Shown here: positions 14,565 through 21,586 of the stretch, piece by piece
Layout: each line of letters begins with the position of its first letter
Numbering within the stretch: the stretch's first letter is position 1
IMG/VR virus record: IMGVR_UViG_3300037562_000275
Coordinates: 1-34,280 of that record
Direction: 5' to 3' (one strand)
DNA length: 34,280 bases
Source: a virus
Notes under the pieces: generated by a model
What the model was told of the DNA's origin: nothing
Databases searched by the model: none
Seen by the model: the letters and a program-made list of their open reading frames with translations, nothing else
Position numbers and translations under genes: made by a program

Positions 14565-15071
14565 ATGGGCGCAACGATTGATGTGGTGTTCGACGACAAG
14601 CCCGTGCTGGACGCGCTGGCGCGGCTGGCGGGGCTGGGTGGATCATCCACGCAGTTGATGGGCATTCTGGGCTCCGGGCTGACCGATTCCACGCGCATGC
14701 GCTTTTCCACCAACATCGCGCCGGATGGAACCGCGTGGCGCGGGTTGAACCCGGCCTATGCCGAGCTGCGGCGGCCGGGGCCGATTTTGGTGCAGGGCGG
14801 GCAGCTGCGCGGAAGCATCACCTTTTTGCCCGCCGCCGCCGAGGTGACGATCGGCAGCCGGATGATTTACGCCGGCGTGCACCAGTGGGGCGCGCGCATC
14901 GAGGCGAAAAACGCGAAGGCGCTGGTGTTCCACATGGGGGCGGGCGGCAAACTGGTGCGGGTGCGCGCGGTGACGATTCCGGCGCGGCCGTACCTGGGTA
15001 TCTCGGCCGAGGATGAGGAGATGATTTTTGCCGAGACGCAAGCCTATCTGGAGCGGCTTATGGCGGCCTGA
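14565..15071 (+). CDS. Phage virion morphogenesis protein (Mu gpG/gp31-like, tail completion family)
   Basis: 168 aa. Features of the family: N-terminal helix with a small-residue turn (ALARLAGLGGSSTQLMGILG), the F-STNIAPDGTAWRGLNPAYAE block, LVQGGQLRGSITF, then YAGVHQWGARI and IPARPYLGIS. These conserved blocks match virion morphogenesis/tail completion proteins that help join head and tail. AGGGGC 8 bases upstream supports the ATG. It is followed by the longest untranslated gap of the head region. Confidence 0.9.
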   Translation: MGATIDVVFDDKPVLDALARLAGLGGSSTQLMGILGSGLTDSTRMRFSTNIAPDGTAWRGLNPAYAELRRPGPILVQGGQLRGSITFLPAAAEVTIGSRMIYAGVHQWGARIEAKNAKALVFHMGAGGKLVRVRAVTIPARPYLGISAEDEEMIFAETQAYLERLMAA

Positions 15072-15334
15072 GCGGCGCGGATGCGTGTGGTGGGTGCGGG
15101 GTAAATTTTAAGGCGCGTTTAAGGCTTGTTAAAGCTAGGTAGAATGGCCGCGCGGCGGGAAAGACGGACAACCGCCGCGCCCCGCTGGTGACGCCCGCTG
15201 GCGGGCCTGTAATCGCGGGACTGGCGCGGCGGGGGCAAACTGGGTTATGCTGGGCCATCCCCACAACCGAATAGAGAGCCACTGCCACCCGAGGGTCGCA
15301 GAACCGCGCCTGCGTGCCGGGGCAAGTTCTGGGC
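15072..15334 (+). promoter_or_regulatory. Structured leader before the protease/capsid genes
   Basis: 263 bases without a convincing gene. First comes a repeat cluster: TTTAAGGC at 15107-15114 and 15118-15125 (11-base period), then GTTAAAGC at 15128-15135; TTTAA and TTAAA flank a 6-base spacer (15118-15133). TAGAAT at 15140-15145 could be a -10 element. Next are strong stems: 15150-15158 pairs with 15172-15180 (9 bp), while 15172-15181 can alternatively pair with 15223-15232 (10 bp), enclosing a GCCCG/CGGGC hairpin (15193-15206). This looks like an activator-dependent promoter plus a structured or attenuating leader. The remaining part to 15334 shows nothing clear. Confidence 0.5.
15144..15191 (+). 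CDS. Possible 15-aa Arg-rich leader peptide
   Basis: A short frame beginning at the ATG at 15144 reads MAARRERRTTAAPRW and ends at the TGA at 15189-15191. Five of 15 residues are Arg. It runs through both arms of the 15150-15180 hairpin, so ribosome position on it would decide which of two alternative stems forms. A weak AGG (15137-15139) precedes it. If TAGAAT at 15140 is a true -10 box, the peptide would not be made from that promoter. Tentative. Confidence 0.25.
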   Translation: MAARRERRTTAAPRW

Positions 15335-16291
15335 ATGGACGTTTCCTCCCATACCACCTTACTGCCGACCGGCGATGTACCTGAATGGGTACAGCTTCTG
15401 CCGGCCGGCAGCTTTTCCGGGGTGGATGGCCGGGGGCCTTACATTTTGCGGAATCCGGAAAATGTAATCGCGGCATCGATGGCGGCGCAAAAGCTGCCGA
15501 TTGACGAAAACCATTCCACGCAGCGCGCGCCCGCATTGGGGCAGCCTTCACCCGCGCAGGCATGGATCGTGGCGCTGCAATCGCGCGCCGACGGCATCTG
15601 GGGCCAGGTTGAATGGAACGACGGTGGCCGCGCGCTGATGACGCAAAAGAAGTACCGGGGGCTTAGCCCGGTATTCGCGCATGAGAAGGACGGCACCGTG
15701 ACGCGGATTATCTCCGCGGCGCTGACGAATTCCCCGAACCTGGGGCAGCTCGCCTCACTGAACACTGAACAAACCCACACACAATCTGGAGCAGACATGG
15801 ATATTGCGACGCTGCGGGCCGCCCTTGGGCTGCCCGAGACCGCGGATGAGGCGGCCGTGCTGACGGCCATCGCAACCCAAAAACAGACCGTGGCGGCACA
15901 TACCGCGACGATTACCAATTTGCAGGCGGCCACCGTGCCGCTCGCCGAGTTCGTGGCGCTGCAGACGCAGGTCGCCGCGGGTGAGACCGCCCGCCGCCAG
16001 GAGAAGGCGGTGGCCTTCATCGATGCGGCGATCAAGGACGGCAAGGCGCTTGGCCCGGTGCGTGAGCGGATGATTGCCATGCATGTGGCTGACCCGGCCG
16101 GCGCCGAGGCGCTGGTGGCCGGGCTGCCGAGCCTGAAGACGGCTGCCGGGGGAACCTATGTGGCTGAGCACGATGCCGGCGACGGCGACGGGCTGACCGC
16201 GATGGATAGCCAGGTCATCAAAAAAATGGGTCTGAAGAAGGAGGATTTTCTGAAGACCAAGAAATCCATGGCTGAAGGGAGTGCCGCATAA
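15335..16291 (+). CDS. Head maturation protease (Mu gpI/gp32-like)
   Basis: 318 aa from the ATG at 15335; a GTG at 15314 would add seven residues, and neither has a clear ribosome site. The N-terminal domain (to about 145) is protease-like: LLPAGSFSGVDGRGPYIL, LPIDENHSTQRA, WGQVEWNDGGRALM, KKYRGLSPVF, ISAALTNSPNL. These blocks match the Mu I protease family; the His in DENHST and Ser in GLSP may be catalytic by analogy with related head proteases. The C-terminal part is a helical scaffold domain with its own internal start. It overlaps the next gene by one base (TAATG). Confidence 0.88.
   Translation: MDVSSHTTLLPTGDVPEWVQLLPAGSFSGVDGRGPYILRNPENVIAASMAAQKLPIDENHSTQRAPALGQPSPAQAWIVALQSRADGIWGQVEWNDGGRALMTQKKYRGLSPVFAHEKDGTVTRIISAALTNSPNLGQLASLNTEQTHTQSGADMDIATLRAALGLPETADEAAVLTAIATQKQTVAAHTATITNLQAATVPLAEFVALQTQVAAGETARRQEKAVAFIDAAIKDGKALGPVRERMIAMHVADPAGAEALVAGLPSLKTAAGGTYVAEHDAGDGDGLTAMDSQVIKKMGLKKEDFLKTKKSMAEGSAA
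15797..16291 (+). CDS. Nested in-frame scaffold protein (Mu gpZ-like)
   Basis: 164 aa. An internal ATG in the protease frame begins MDIATLRAALGLPETADEA and has GGAG (15788-15791) 5 bases upstream, a better ribosome site than the protease start has. In Mu, the scaffold is made from an internal start within the protease gene, and the same arrangement is seen here. The protein is helical with a coiled-coil section (about 30-85) and a basic C-terminal tail (KKMGLKKEDFLKTKKS), as expected for a scaffold that binds capsid subunits. It would be cleaved by the protease during head assembly. Confidence 0.7.
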   Translation: MDIATLRAALGLPETADEAAVLTAIATQKQTVAAHTATITNLQAATVPLAEFVALQTQVAAGETARRQEKAVAFIDAAIKDGKALGPVRERMIAMHVADPAGAEALVAGLPSLKTAAGGTYVAEHDAGDGDGLTAMDSQVIKKMGLKKEDFLKTKKSMAEGSAA

Positions 16292-16704
16292 TGGCCGCCA
16301 CCAAAGACAGCGCCCCCGCACGCCGGGGTAATTCGCGCGGCGCCGCGTTCGGGTATCCGGTTGCGCCTGGCGAGAAAATCTTCAAGGGCACCGTGATGTG
16401 CGTGAACGCCGCCGGGCAGTCCGTGCGGCCGCAGACTGCCGGGGCGCTGGCCTTCATTGGTATTTCAGAGAGCGGGTACGATAATACCGGCTCCTCCGCG
16501 CCTGGCCCGAAGATCACGGGGCAGTTCGATGATTTCAAATTCCCGGTACCGGGGGCGTCCTACACCAATATCGGGGCGCCGGTTTATGCGACCGATGACA
16601 ACACGCTGACGCTGGCCGCGCCTGGCTCCGGCTTTGAGAAATCGGTCGGGCACATCGCGGGCATCGAGGGCGGTGCCACCTTCGTCGAATTCAGCGCTCA
16701 TTAA
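16291..16704 (+). CDS. Capsid cement/decoration-like small protein
   Basis: 137 aa, between the protease/scaffold and major capsid genes. It looks all-beta with a barrel-type pattern: APGEKIFKGTVMCVNAAG, ALAFIGISESGY, YTNIGAPVYATDDNTLTLA and SVGHIAGIEGGATFVEF. The phrases "G-x-V-C-V-N" followed by "F-x-G-I-S" and "G-x-P-V-Y-A-x-D-D" resemble DUF2190-type cement proteins. Its first base is shared with the protease stop. Assignment is by pattern and position. Confidence 0.7.
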   Translation: MAATKDSAPARRGNSRGAAFGYPVAPGEKIFKGTVMCVNAAGQSVRPQTAGALAFIGISESGYDNTGSSAPGPKITGQFDDFKFPVPGASYTNIGAPVYATDDNTLTLAAPGSGFEKSVGHIAGIEGGATFVEFSAH

Positions 16705-16718
16705 AGAGGTATTAGACA

Positions 16719-17651
16719 ATGGATATTTCGCCGATTTCGCTCGCCAGCATCAATGCTGGGGTCAACACCGCCTATAACACCCAGTTGTGGCAGGCCGACA
16801 CAGTTTACGACAAATTCACCTATCAGGCTCAGTCGACGGGCGACCAGGAAGTTTATCCGCGTTTGGATATGCTGCCGGGCCTGCGCGAGTGGGTGGGCGA
16901 GCGCGTGGTCAACTGGCTGACCCTGACGACCTTCGCGATCAAGAACAAGCTGTTCGAGTCGACCATCGGCATCAAGGTGCAGGACATCGAGGACGACAAG
17001 TTCTCGCTGCTCAACCAGGCGTCGGCCTCGATGGGCGAAGCCGCTGGGCGGTTGCCGGATTTGTTGATCGCGCAGCTGATGGCCGGCGGCACCACCGCAG
17101 CGGTTCCCGATGGCGCGAACTTCTTCGACACCGACCACGAGAATTACGATGCGAACGGCAACGTGATCTCCAACTTCAATTATCAGGCGGCGCCGGGCGG
17201 CTATACGGGGCCGAGCTGGTATCTGCTGGCGACCAAAAAGGTGCAGCGCCCCTTCATCTTCCAGACGCGCAAGCCGTTTGTGATGAAGGCGCTGTTCAAC
17301 CCGGAATCGCCGGAAGTGTTCTACAAGAACGAGTTCACCTGGGGCAACGATGGCCGCTGCAATGCCGGTTACGGGCTGTGGCAACTGGCGTTCCGCTCCG
17401 ACGCGCCGTTGACGGTGGCGAATTTGGAAGCCGCGCGTGCCGCCATGGCGGCCTGGCGCCGGCCGGATGGCGCGCCGCTGGGCGTCGTGCCGGATTTGCT
17501 GACGACGGGCGTCTCACTGGGGCCGACCGCGCGCAGCTACTGCACCAATGACTATCTGCCGCCGACCGACCCGCTGGTGGTTGGCGTGGGCACCGTGAAC
17601 AACACCTTCAAAGGTTTGGCGACGGCGCTGGAAAACCCCTGGATTCCGTGA
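16719..17651 (+). CDS. Major capsid protein (Mu gpT-like)
   Basis: 310 aa; Mu gpT is 305. The start MDISPISLASINAGVNTAYN, then DQEVYPRLDMLPGLREWVGER, FESTIGIKVQDIEDDKFSLL, FFDTDHENYD, QTRKPFVMKALFNPESPEVFYKNEF-type blocks and the C-terminal FKGLATALENPW match the gpT family (HK97-like fold expected). AGAGG at 16705-16709 is 9 bases before the ATG, a strong site for a highly made protein. A hairpin follows the stop. No N-terminal scaffold-type extension is present. Confidence 0.95.
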   Translation: MDISPISLASINAGVNTAYNTQLWQADTVYDKFTYQAQSTGDQEVYPRLDMLPGLREWVGERVVNWLTLTTFAIKNKLFESTIGIKVQDIEDDKFSLLNQASASMGEAAGRLPDLLIAQLMAGGTTAAVPDGANFFDTDHENYDANGNVISNFNYQAAPGGYTGPSWYLLATKKVQRPFIFQTRKPFVMKALFNPESPEVFYKNEFTWGNDGRCNAGYGLWQLAFRSDAPLTVANLEAARAAMAAWRRPDGAPLGVVPDLLTTGVSLGPTARSYCTNDYLPPTDPLVVGVGTVNNTFKGLATALENPWIP

Positions 17652-17672
17652 GCCCGGCTGGGCTCGCGTTTT
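17650..17672 (+). terminator. Hairpin with short T-run after the major capsid gene
   Basis: GAGCCC (17650-17655) and GGGCTC (17660-17665) form a 6-bp stem with a 4-base loop, starting inside the capsid stop codon, followed by GCG and TTTT (17669-17672). It could act as a weak terminator or as a 3' stabilising hairpin that keeps capsid message more abundant than downstream tail message. The T-run is short and separated from the stem by three bases. Confidence 0.4.
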
Positions 17673-17694
17673 CACTCTGATTTTTGAGGATATC

Positions 17695-17973
17695 ATGGCA
17701 AAAATTATTGTTACCTCTTCCCAGCCCGGCAAGCGCCGCGCCGGGACCGTGTTTACCGGCGCCAGCACTTTTGAGCTGGGCCATTTTTCCACCGACCAGT
17801 TGAAGGCGATTGCCGCCGACCCGGTGCTGACCTTGGTTTATGGCGAGGTTATTCCGGCTGCCGGCGTGGAAGTGTTCGCCGCCGACAATCCGGCGCCCGC
17901 GCCGGCTGGCGTGGAAGTGTTCGCCGCCGACAATCCGGCGCCCGCGCCGAAAGTGCCGGGCAAGGGCAAGTAA
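17695..17973 (+). CDS. FluMu N-terminal-domain-like head protein (Mu gp35-like position)
   Basis: 92 aa. The N-terminal part (AKIIVTSSQPGKRRAGTVFT then FSTDQLKAIAADPVLTLV) matches the short FluMu_N-type module of Mu-like phages: a strand, an R-R-A-G block and a D-Q-L-x-A-I helix. The C-terminal half is a 15-residue unit, GVEVFAADNPAPAPA, present twice, then a basic tail (KVPGKGK). GAGGA lies 4 bases before the ATG. Its position right after gpT is as expected. The repeat is discussed separately. Confidence 0.75.
   Translation: MAKIIVTSSQPGKRRAGTVFTGASTFELGHFSTDQLKAIAADPVLTLVYGEVIPAAGVEVFAADNPAPAPAGVEVFAADNPAPAPKVPGKGK
17863..17949 (+). repeat. Tandem direct repeat, 45-base period (two copies)
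   Basis: 42 bases beginning GGCGTGGAAGTGTTCG are repeated without a mismatch, copy 1 at 17863-17904 and copy 2 at 17908-17949, with a 45-base period that keeps the frame. Each copy encodes GVEVFAADNPAPAP. Identity at synonymous positions points to a recent duplication. Confidence 0.9.
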
Positions 17974-17976
17974 TAA

Positions 17977-18453
17977 ATGCCCTACGCCACCGTTGATGAG
18001 ATGATCGGGCGGTTTGGCGAGGTGGAGATGATGCGCCTCACCACGCCGGCGAACGCTGACCTGGTGGCGGTGCAGCGCGAACCGGCAATCGTCGCGCTGG
18101 GGGATGCCTCGGCGGTGATCGACACGTATTTGCGCAAGCGCTACCGCGCGCCGCTGGACGTGGCGCCAAAAGAGATCAAGCGGGCATGCTGCATTCTGGC
18201 GCGCTACGACCTGGCCACGGGCGAGCAGAAGCAGCCGACCGAGACCCTGGTGAATGAGCGCAAGGAAACGATGGCCTGGCTGAAGCAGATCGCCAACGGC
18301 GATGTGGTGTTGGACCTGGAAGAGGTGACGGTGGGCGATGAGTCGTTCTCCGCCATGCAAAGCCGCGACCAGGTGTTTGGCTCGCGCGGCGATGGTTCCA
18401 CGCGCGGGTTTGAGGATTACGCGCCGGGCGATGACGGGAGTTTTTGGGGATGA
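17977..18453 (+). CDS. Mu gp36-like protein (DUF1320), head-tail connector
   Basis: 158 aa. It begins MPYATVDEMIGRFGEVEMMRLT, a typical DUF1320 start, followed by AIVALGDASAVIDTYLRKRY and the APKEIKRACCILARYDL helix. DUF1320/gp36 proteins resemble the helical head-tail connector (gp15/gp6-type) family, which sits below the portal. The C-terminus is acidic and Gly-rich. The ATG lies 3 bases after the previous double stop; the end overlaps the next ATG by 4 bases. Confidence 0.9.
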   Translation: MPYATVDEMIGRFGEVEMMRLTTPANADLVAVQREPAIVALGDASAVIDTYLRKRYRAPLDVAPKEIKRACCILARYDLATGEQKQPTETLVNERKETMAWLKQIANGDVVLDLEEVTVGDESFSAMQSRDQVFGSRGDGSTRGFEDYAPGDDGSFWG

Positions 18454-19070
18454 GCACCACCGCAGCCGCCGCCCCGCTTTATCCGGTGCAGCCGATTGGG
18501 CCGGGGCCGCTGGCGCTGATTGCGCGGGCGTTGCAGGCACGGTTGCAACTGGTGTTCCCGACCACGCGGTTCCAGCACGACGTTGTGCCGGCGAAAATGA
18601 CGCCGGAGATTTGGAAGCAGCTGCTGCGCCGCACGCCGTTTATCGGCCTGGGCTGGAACGCGGTGAGCAACCAAATGGACGGGCGGCTGTTTGACGGGCA
18701 GAGCAGCTGGAGCGTGTTCCTGGTGCTGAAAAACCCGGCATCAGTGACCGCGCGGTTTTTTGGCGACAGCCAGGGCGCTGGGTTGTTCCTACTGACGCAG
18801 GCGGCGATTGGCGTGCTGAACGGATTTACCATCGAGGGCTTTGGCAGCGTGCGCGTGACCCAGGCGGGCAATGTGTATGCCGAGAGCTGGGATGACGATG
18901 CCGCCGCAGTGATTGTGGATGTGAGCGTGAGCACCACGCTGCCGCTGCCCGAGCTGATCACCGCGCCGGGCGATTTGAACGAATTCAGCCAGATGATGGC
19001 GACATGGAACTTTGGCGGCACGGATGTGCTGACCGGGCAACTGACGGTCGGCGACCGGAGCGGGGAATGA
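18450..19070 (+). CDS. Mu gp37-like protein (DUF1834)
   Basis: 206 aa from the ATG at 18450, which overlaps the previous stop and has GGGAG about 9 bases upstream. A start at 18444 would add two residues. The blocks LIARALQARLQLVFPTTRF, FLVLKNPASVTAR-type strand and GLFLLTQAAIGVLNGFTIEGFGSVRV match the gp37/DUF1834 family, a tail-terminator-like protein by position. It lies between gp36- and gp38-like genes exactly as in Mu. Confidence 0.88.
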   Translation: MSTTAAAAPLYPVQPIGPGPLALIARALQARLQLVFPTTRFQHDVVPAKMTPEIWKQLLRRTPFIGLGWNAVSNQMDGRLFDGQSSWSVFLVLKNPASVTARFFGDSQGAGLFLLTQAAIGVLNGFTIEGFGSVRVTQAGNVYAESWDDDAAAVIVDVSVSTTLPLPELITAPGDLNEFSQMMATWNFGGTDVLTGQLTVGDRSGE

Positions 19071-19270
19071 TGGAAAAAATACATGTGGTGCCGGGTGTTG
19101 GACGGCTGGTGAGATTGCCGGGGGGCACGATTGTGCCGCCGCAGGGTGTGATTTGCGCGCGCACGATGTTCATCGAGCGGCGGCTGTTGTGCGGTGACCT
19201 GGTGCTCGCTCCGGCCGCGCCGGTGGCCGAAGCGCCGGTGAAAGCCGCGCCTGAGAAGAAGGGAGCGTAA
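19067..19270 (+). CDS. Mu gp38-like small protein (DUF2635)
   Basis: 67 aa. Two consecutive ATGs (19067, 19070) are possible; the first overlaps the previous stop and is listed. The short motif order KIHVVPGVGRLVRLPGGTIVPPQGV then IERRLLCGDLVLA matches DUF2635, which has a V-x-P-x-x-G-x-x-V-R start and an R-R-L-x-x-G-D-V end. The C-terminus is an Ala/Pro/Lys tail. It always precedes the sheath gene in Mu-like phages, as here. Confidence 0.82.
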   Translation: MMEKIHVVPGVGRLVRLPGGTIVPPQGVICARTMFIERRLLCGDLVLAPAAPVAEAPVKAAPEKKGA

Positions 19271-19271
19271 C

Positions 19272-20777
19272 ATGTCCGACACCACATCGCCGCAGGGCGC
19301 GACGCCGCCGCAGATCATCAGCTTTGATGAAATTCCCAACAATGTTGAAGTGCCGGGGACTTACATTGAGACCAAGGTAAATTACAGCCAGAGCGGGCTG
19401 CTGCCTTATAAGGCGAAAGCGCTGATTATCGGCCAGATGCTGAGCAGCGGGATTGCCAAGCCGAATGTGGCTTATCCGCTGTATACCGCGCCGCAGGCGG
19501 AAAACCTGTTCGGCATCGGCTCCATCGCGGCACAGATGGCAGCCGCGTTTATCCTCGCCAACCCTTATGTCGCCGTGGATATCATGGGCGTGCCGGATGC
19601 GGTGAGTGCCGCGAAAGCCTCGCAGACCGTGACGATCGGCGGGACGGCGACGGCGGCTGGGACGCTGCCGGTGTATGCGCAAGGGCAGCGCGTGCCGGTG
19701 GCCGTGAATGTGGGCGATACCGCAGCCGTGGTGGCCGCTAATTTGCTGGCGGGATTGCAAGGCGCGGCACTGGAAAGCAGCGAGACCGAGAGTGGTGCCG
19801 TGATTACCGTGACGGCGCTGCATGGCGGGACGCTGGGCAACACGCTGGACCTGCGCGTGAATTATCAGCCGGGGGATACGATCCCGGCCGGGCTGACCGT
19901 GACGATTACCGCGATGACGGGCGGCGCTACCGACCCGACCATTACCGGCGCGCTGAACGCGATTGCCGCGAGCTGGTACAGCGACATTGTGATGTGCTGG
20001 GTGGACCCAACCAATGTGGGGCTGCTCGAAGCTGCGCTCGAAGGCCGCTACAATGCCATGAGCAAACTCGACGCGCATGCCTATGGCGCGCTGGGCATGA
20101 GCTACGGCGCCGGGCTTGCCAACCAGGCTTCGCTGAATTCGCGCTTCCGCTCCGTGCTGCTGGTGCAGAACGCGCCGCAGCCAGCCTGGATGTGGGCGGC
20201 GTGCTTTGCCGGCGTGTGCAGCTACTACCTGGCGCAGGACCCCGCGCGGCAGTTGCGCGGCCTGGCGCTGCCAGGGCTGCTGGCGCCCGCGCCGGCGGAC
20301 CGCTTCGACTGGACCGAGCGCAATTTGCTGCTGGCGGACGGGATTTCCACTTTCGACGTGGAGATCGACGGCACCGTGACGCTGGAGAAGGTGGTGACCG
20401 AGAACCTCACCGACGCCGCCGGTATCCCCACCACGGCGTGGCACGATATTATGGCGCCAAAGGTGAACAGCCGGATCAAATACGACTGGATCAGCTTCAA
20501 CGGCGTGACGTATCCGCGCAACAAGCTGGCCGATGATAACACCATTGCCGCCGAGTACGACCCCAGCGTGGCGACGCCGCGGCGGATCAAATCATCCTGG
20601 GCCGGGCGCTCGATGCTCTACGAGCAGTATGGCTGGATTGAGAATTCCCAGGCGACCGCCGCGCAGAGCTACTTCGTGCGCGATCTGACTGACCGCAACC
20701 GGCTGAATTGCCGCCTGCAATATAACCGCATCGGCAATTTGATGGTCGAGGCCGTCTCTCTCGAATTCCAGGCTTAG
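19272..20777 (+). CDS. Contractile tail sheath protein (Mu gpL/gp39-like)
   Basis: 501 aa; Mu gpL is 495. The N-terminal part (ISFDEIPNNVEVPGTYIETKV) and YKAKALIIGQML are typical. A central inserted domain (about 110-225) contains GDTAAVVAANLLAGLQGAA. Conserved later blocks include YSDIVMCWVDPTNVGLLEA and the C-terminal YNRIGNLMVEAVSLEFQA. The protein forms the contractile outer sheath, so the virion is a myovirus. GGGAG is 6 bases before the ATG. Confidence 0.95.
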   Translation: MSDTTSPQGATPPQIISFDEIPNNVEVPGTYIETKVNYSQSGLLPYKAKALIIGQMLSSGIAKPNVAYPLYTAPQAENLFGIGSIAAQMAAAFILANPYVAVDIMGVPDAVSAAKASQTVTIGGTATAAGTLPVYAQGQRVPVAVNVGDTAAVVAANLLAGLQGAALESSETESGAVITVTALHGGTLGNTLDLRVNYQPGDTIPAGLTVTITAMTGGATDPTITGALNAIAASWYSDIVMCWVDPTNVGLLEAALEGRYNAMSKLDAHAYGALGMSYGAGLANQASLNSRFRSVLLVQNAPQPAWMWAACFAGVCSYYLAQDPARQLRGLALPGLLAPAPADRFDWTERNLLLADGISTFDVEIDGTVTLEKVVTENLTDAAGIPTTAWHDIMAPKVNSRIKYDWISFNGVTYPRNKLADDNTIAAEYDPSVATPRRIKSSWAGRSMLYEQYGWIENSQATAAQSYFVRDLTDRNRLNCRLQYNRIGNLMVEAVSLEFQA

Positions 20778-20786
20778 GAGTAAAAC

Positions 20787-21155
20787 ATGGCGCAGACCCT
20801 CGGTATTGTCGATCTGATCTGGCTGGGCACGAAAATCCCGATCAAGACGGCGAGCTATAAGCGCGGCGGCCTGGTGAACAACGCCATGGTGGGCTCGCGC
20901 CAGGTGTTCAACAGCCAGGAATTCCAGGCGGACACGGTGGAAGCGACGATCCCGTTCAAGAAGGGGGATTCGCTGGCCGCCTACGCCGCCAGCCAGGTCG
21001 GCGAACTGCAGTACGTGTGCGACACCGGGCAGACCTATACGCTCCCCGATGCGTTTGTAACCGGCACGCCGCAGCTGGCGCCCGGCAGCGGCAAGGAAGG
21101 CGGCTCGGTGAAAATCACCTGGGCAGGCTCGACGGCGATGGAGGTGGTCTCGTGA
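20787..21155 (+). CDS. Tail tube protein (Mu gpM/gp40-like)
   Basis: 122 aa; Mu gpM is 118. The pattern GGLVNNAMVGSRQVFNSQEFQADTVEATIPFKKGDSL is diagnostic of the Mu tube family. AGGAG at 20776-20780 is 6 bases upstream of the ATG, so expression should be strong. The stop overlaps the next GTG. It builds the inner tube through which DNA passes. Confidence 0.92.
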   Translation: MAQTLGIVDLIWLGTKIPIKTASYKRGGLVNNAMVGSRQVFNSQEFQADTVEATIPFKKGDSLAAYAASQVGELQYVCDTGQTYTLPDAFVTGTPQLAPGSGKEGGSVKITWAGSTAMEVVS

Positions 21156-21586
21156 TCGGCGCCAGTGACGACGATCTGGTGGTGATTCTGGATGCCGATG
21201 AGCATGCGGATGAGCTGCCGGGGGTTGAGGAAGCCAAACCGGCGTCGGGCGCAGGGTTGCCGGAAAATGCGAAGCTGAACGAAGATGGCAGCGTGACGCT
21301 GACGCTGAGCCGGAAGGCGGCGATTAAGTACAAGGGCGGCGACGGTACGATCGTCGAAAAGCCAGTTGACGATGTGCTGGTGTTCAACCGGCTGACTGGT
21401 GGTGATTTGCGCGCGATGATGAGCGCCACCGGGCCGAATGCGAACCTGACGCTGTTCAACCGCTCGACCAAGCTGGGCGAGGCGAAAGGGCCGCTGACGT
21501 TTGATGCGCTCGATGCCCAGGATGCCAGCGCGGCGCTGGCGATTATCGGTTTTTTTACGAGTGCTGGACGCCGGACTGGCCGCTGA
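21152..21586 (+). CDS. Tail assembly chaperone, short form (gpG-like, Mu gp41 position)
   Basis: 144 aa from a GTG that overlaps the tube-gene stop. The N-terminal tail is acidic. The core (ENAKLNEDGSVTLTLSRKAAIKY then VDDVLVFNRLTGGDLRAMM) matches the tail-assembly chaperone family that precedes tape measure genes. Near the end, IIGFF is encoded on a run of seven T (21550-21556), after which this frame soon stops while the -1 frame stays open. The short and frameshifted forms together would be the equivalents of lambda gpG and gpGT. Confidence 0.85.
   Translation: MIGASDDDLVVILDADEHADELPGVEEAKPASGAGLPENAKLNEDGSVTLTLSRKAAIKYKGGDGTIVEKPVDDVLVFNRLTGGDLRAMMSATGPNANLTLFNRSTKLGEAKGPLTFDALDAQDASAALAIIGFFTSAGRRTGR
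21550..21556 (+). other. Predicted -1 programmed frameshift site, T-TTT-TTT
   Basis: In the chaperone frame the bases are GGT-TTT-TTT-ACG. The heptamer T-TTT-TTT lets both Phe tRNAs re-pair perfectly after slipping one base back, so reading continues as TAC. A possible stem (GCCGC 21579-21583 with GCGGC 21592-21596) lies 22 bases downstream, farther than usual for a stimulator. Position just before a tape measure gene is where such sites are conserved in dsDNA phages. Confidence 0.75.

Noticed and set aside
19170-20444. A 424-codon minus-strand frame
   Set aside because: Antisense of the sheath gene, which has strong family support; composition typical of a shadow frame.
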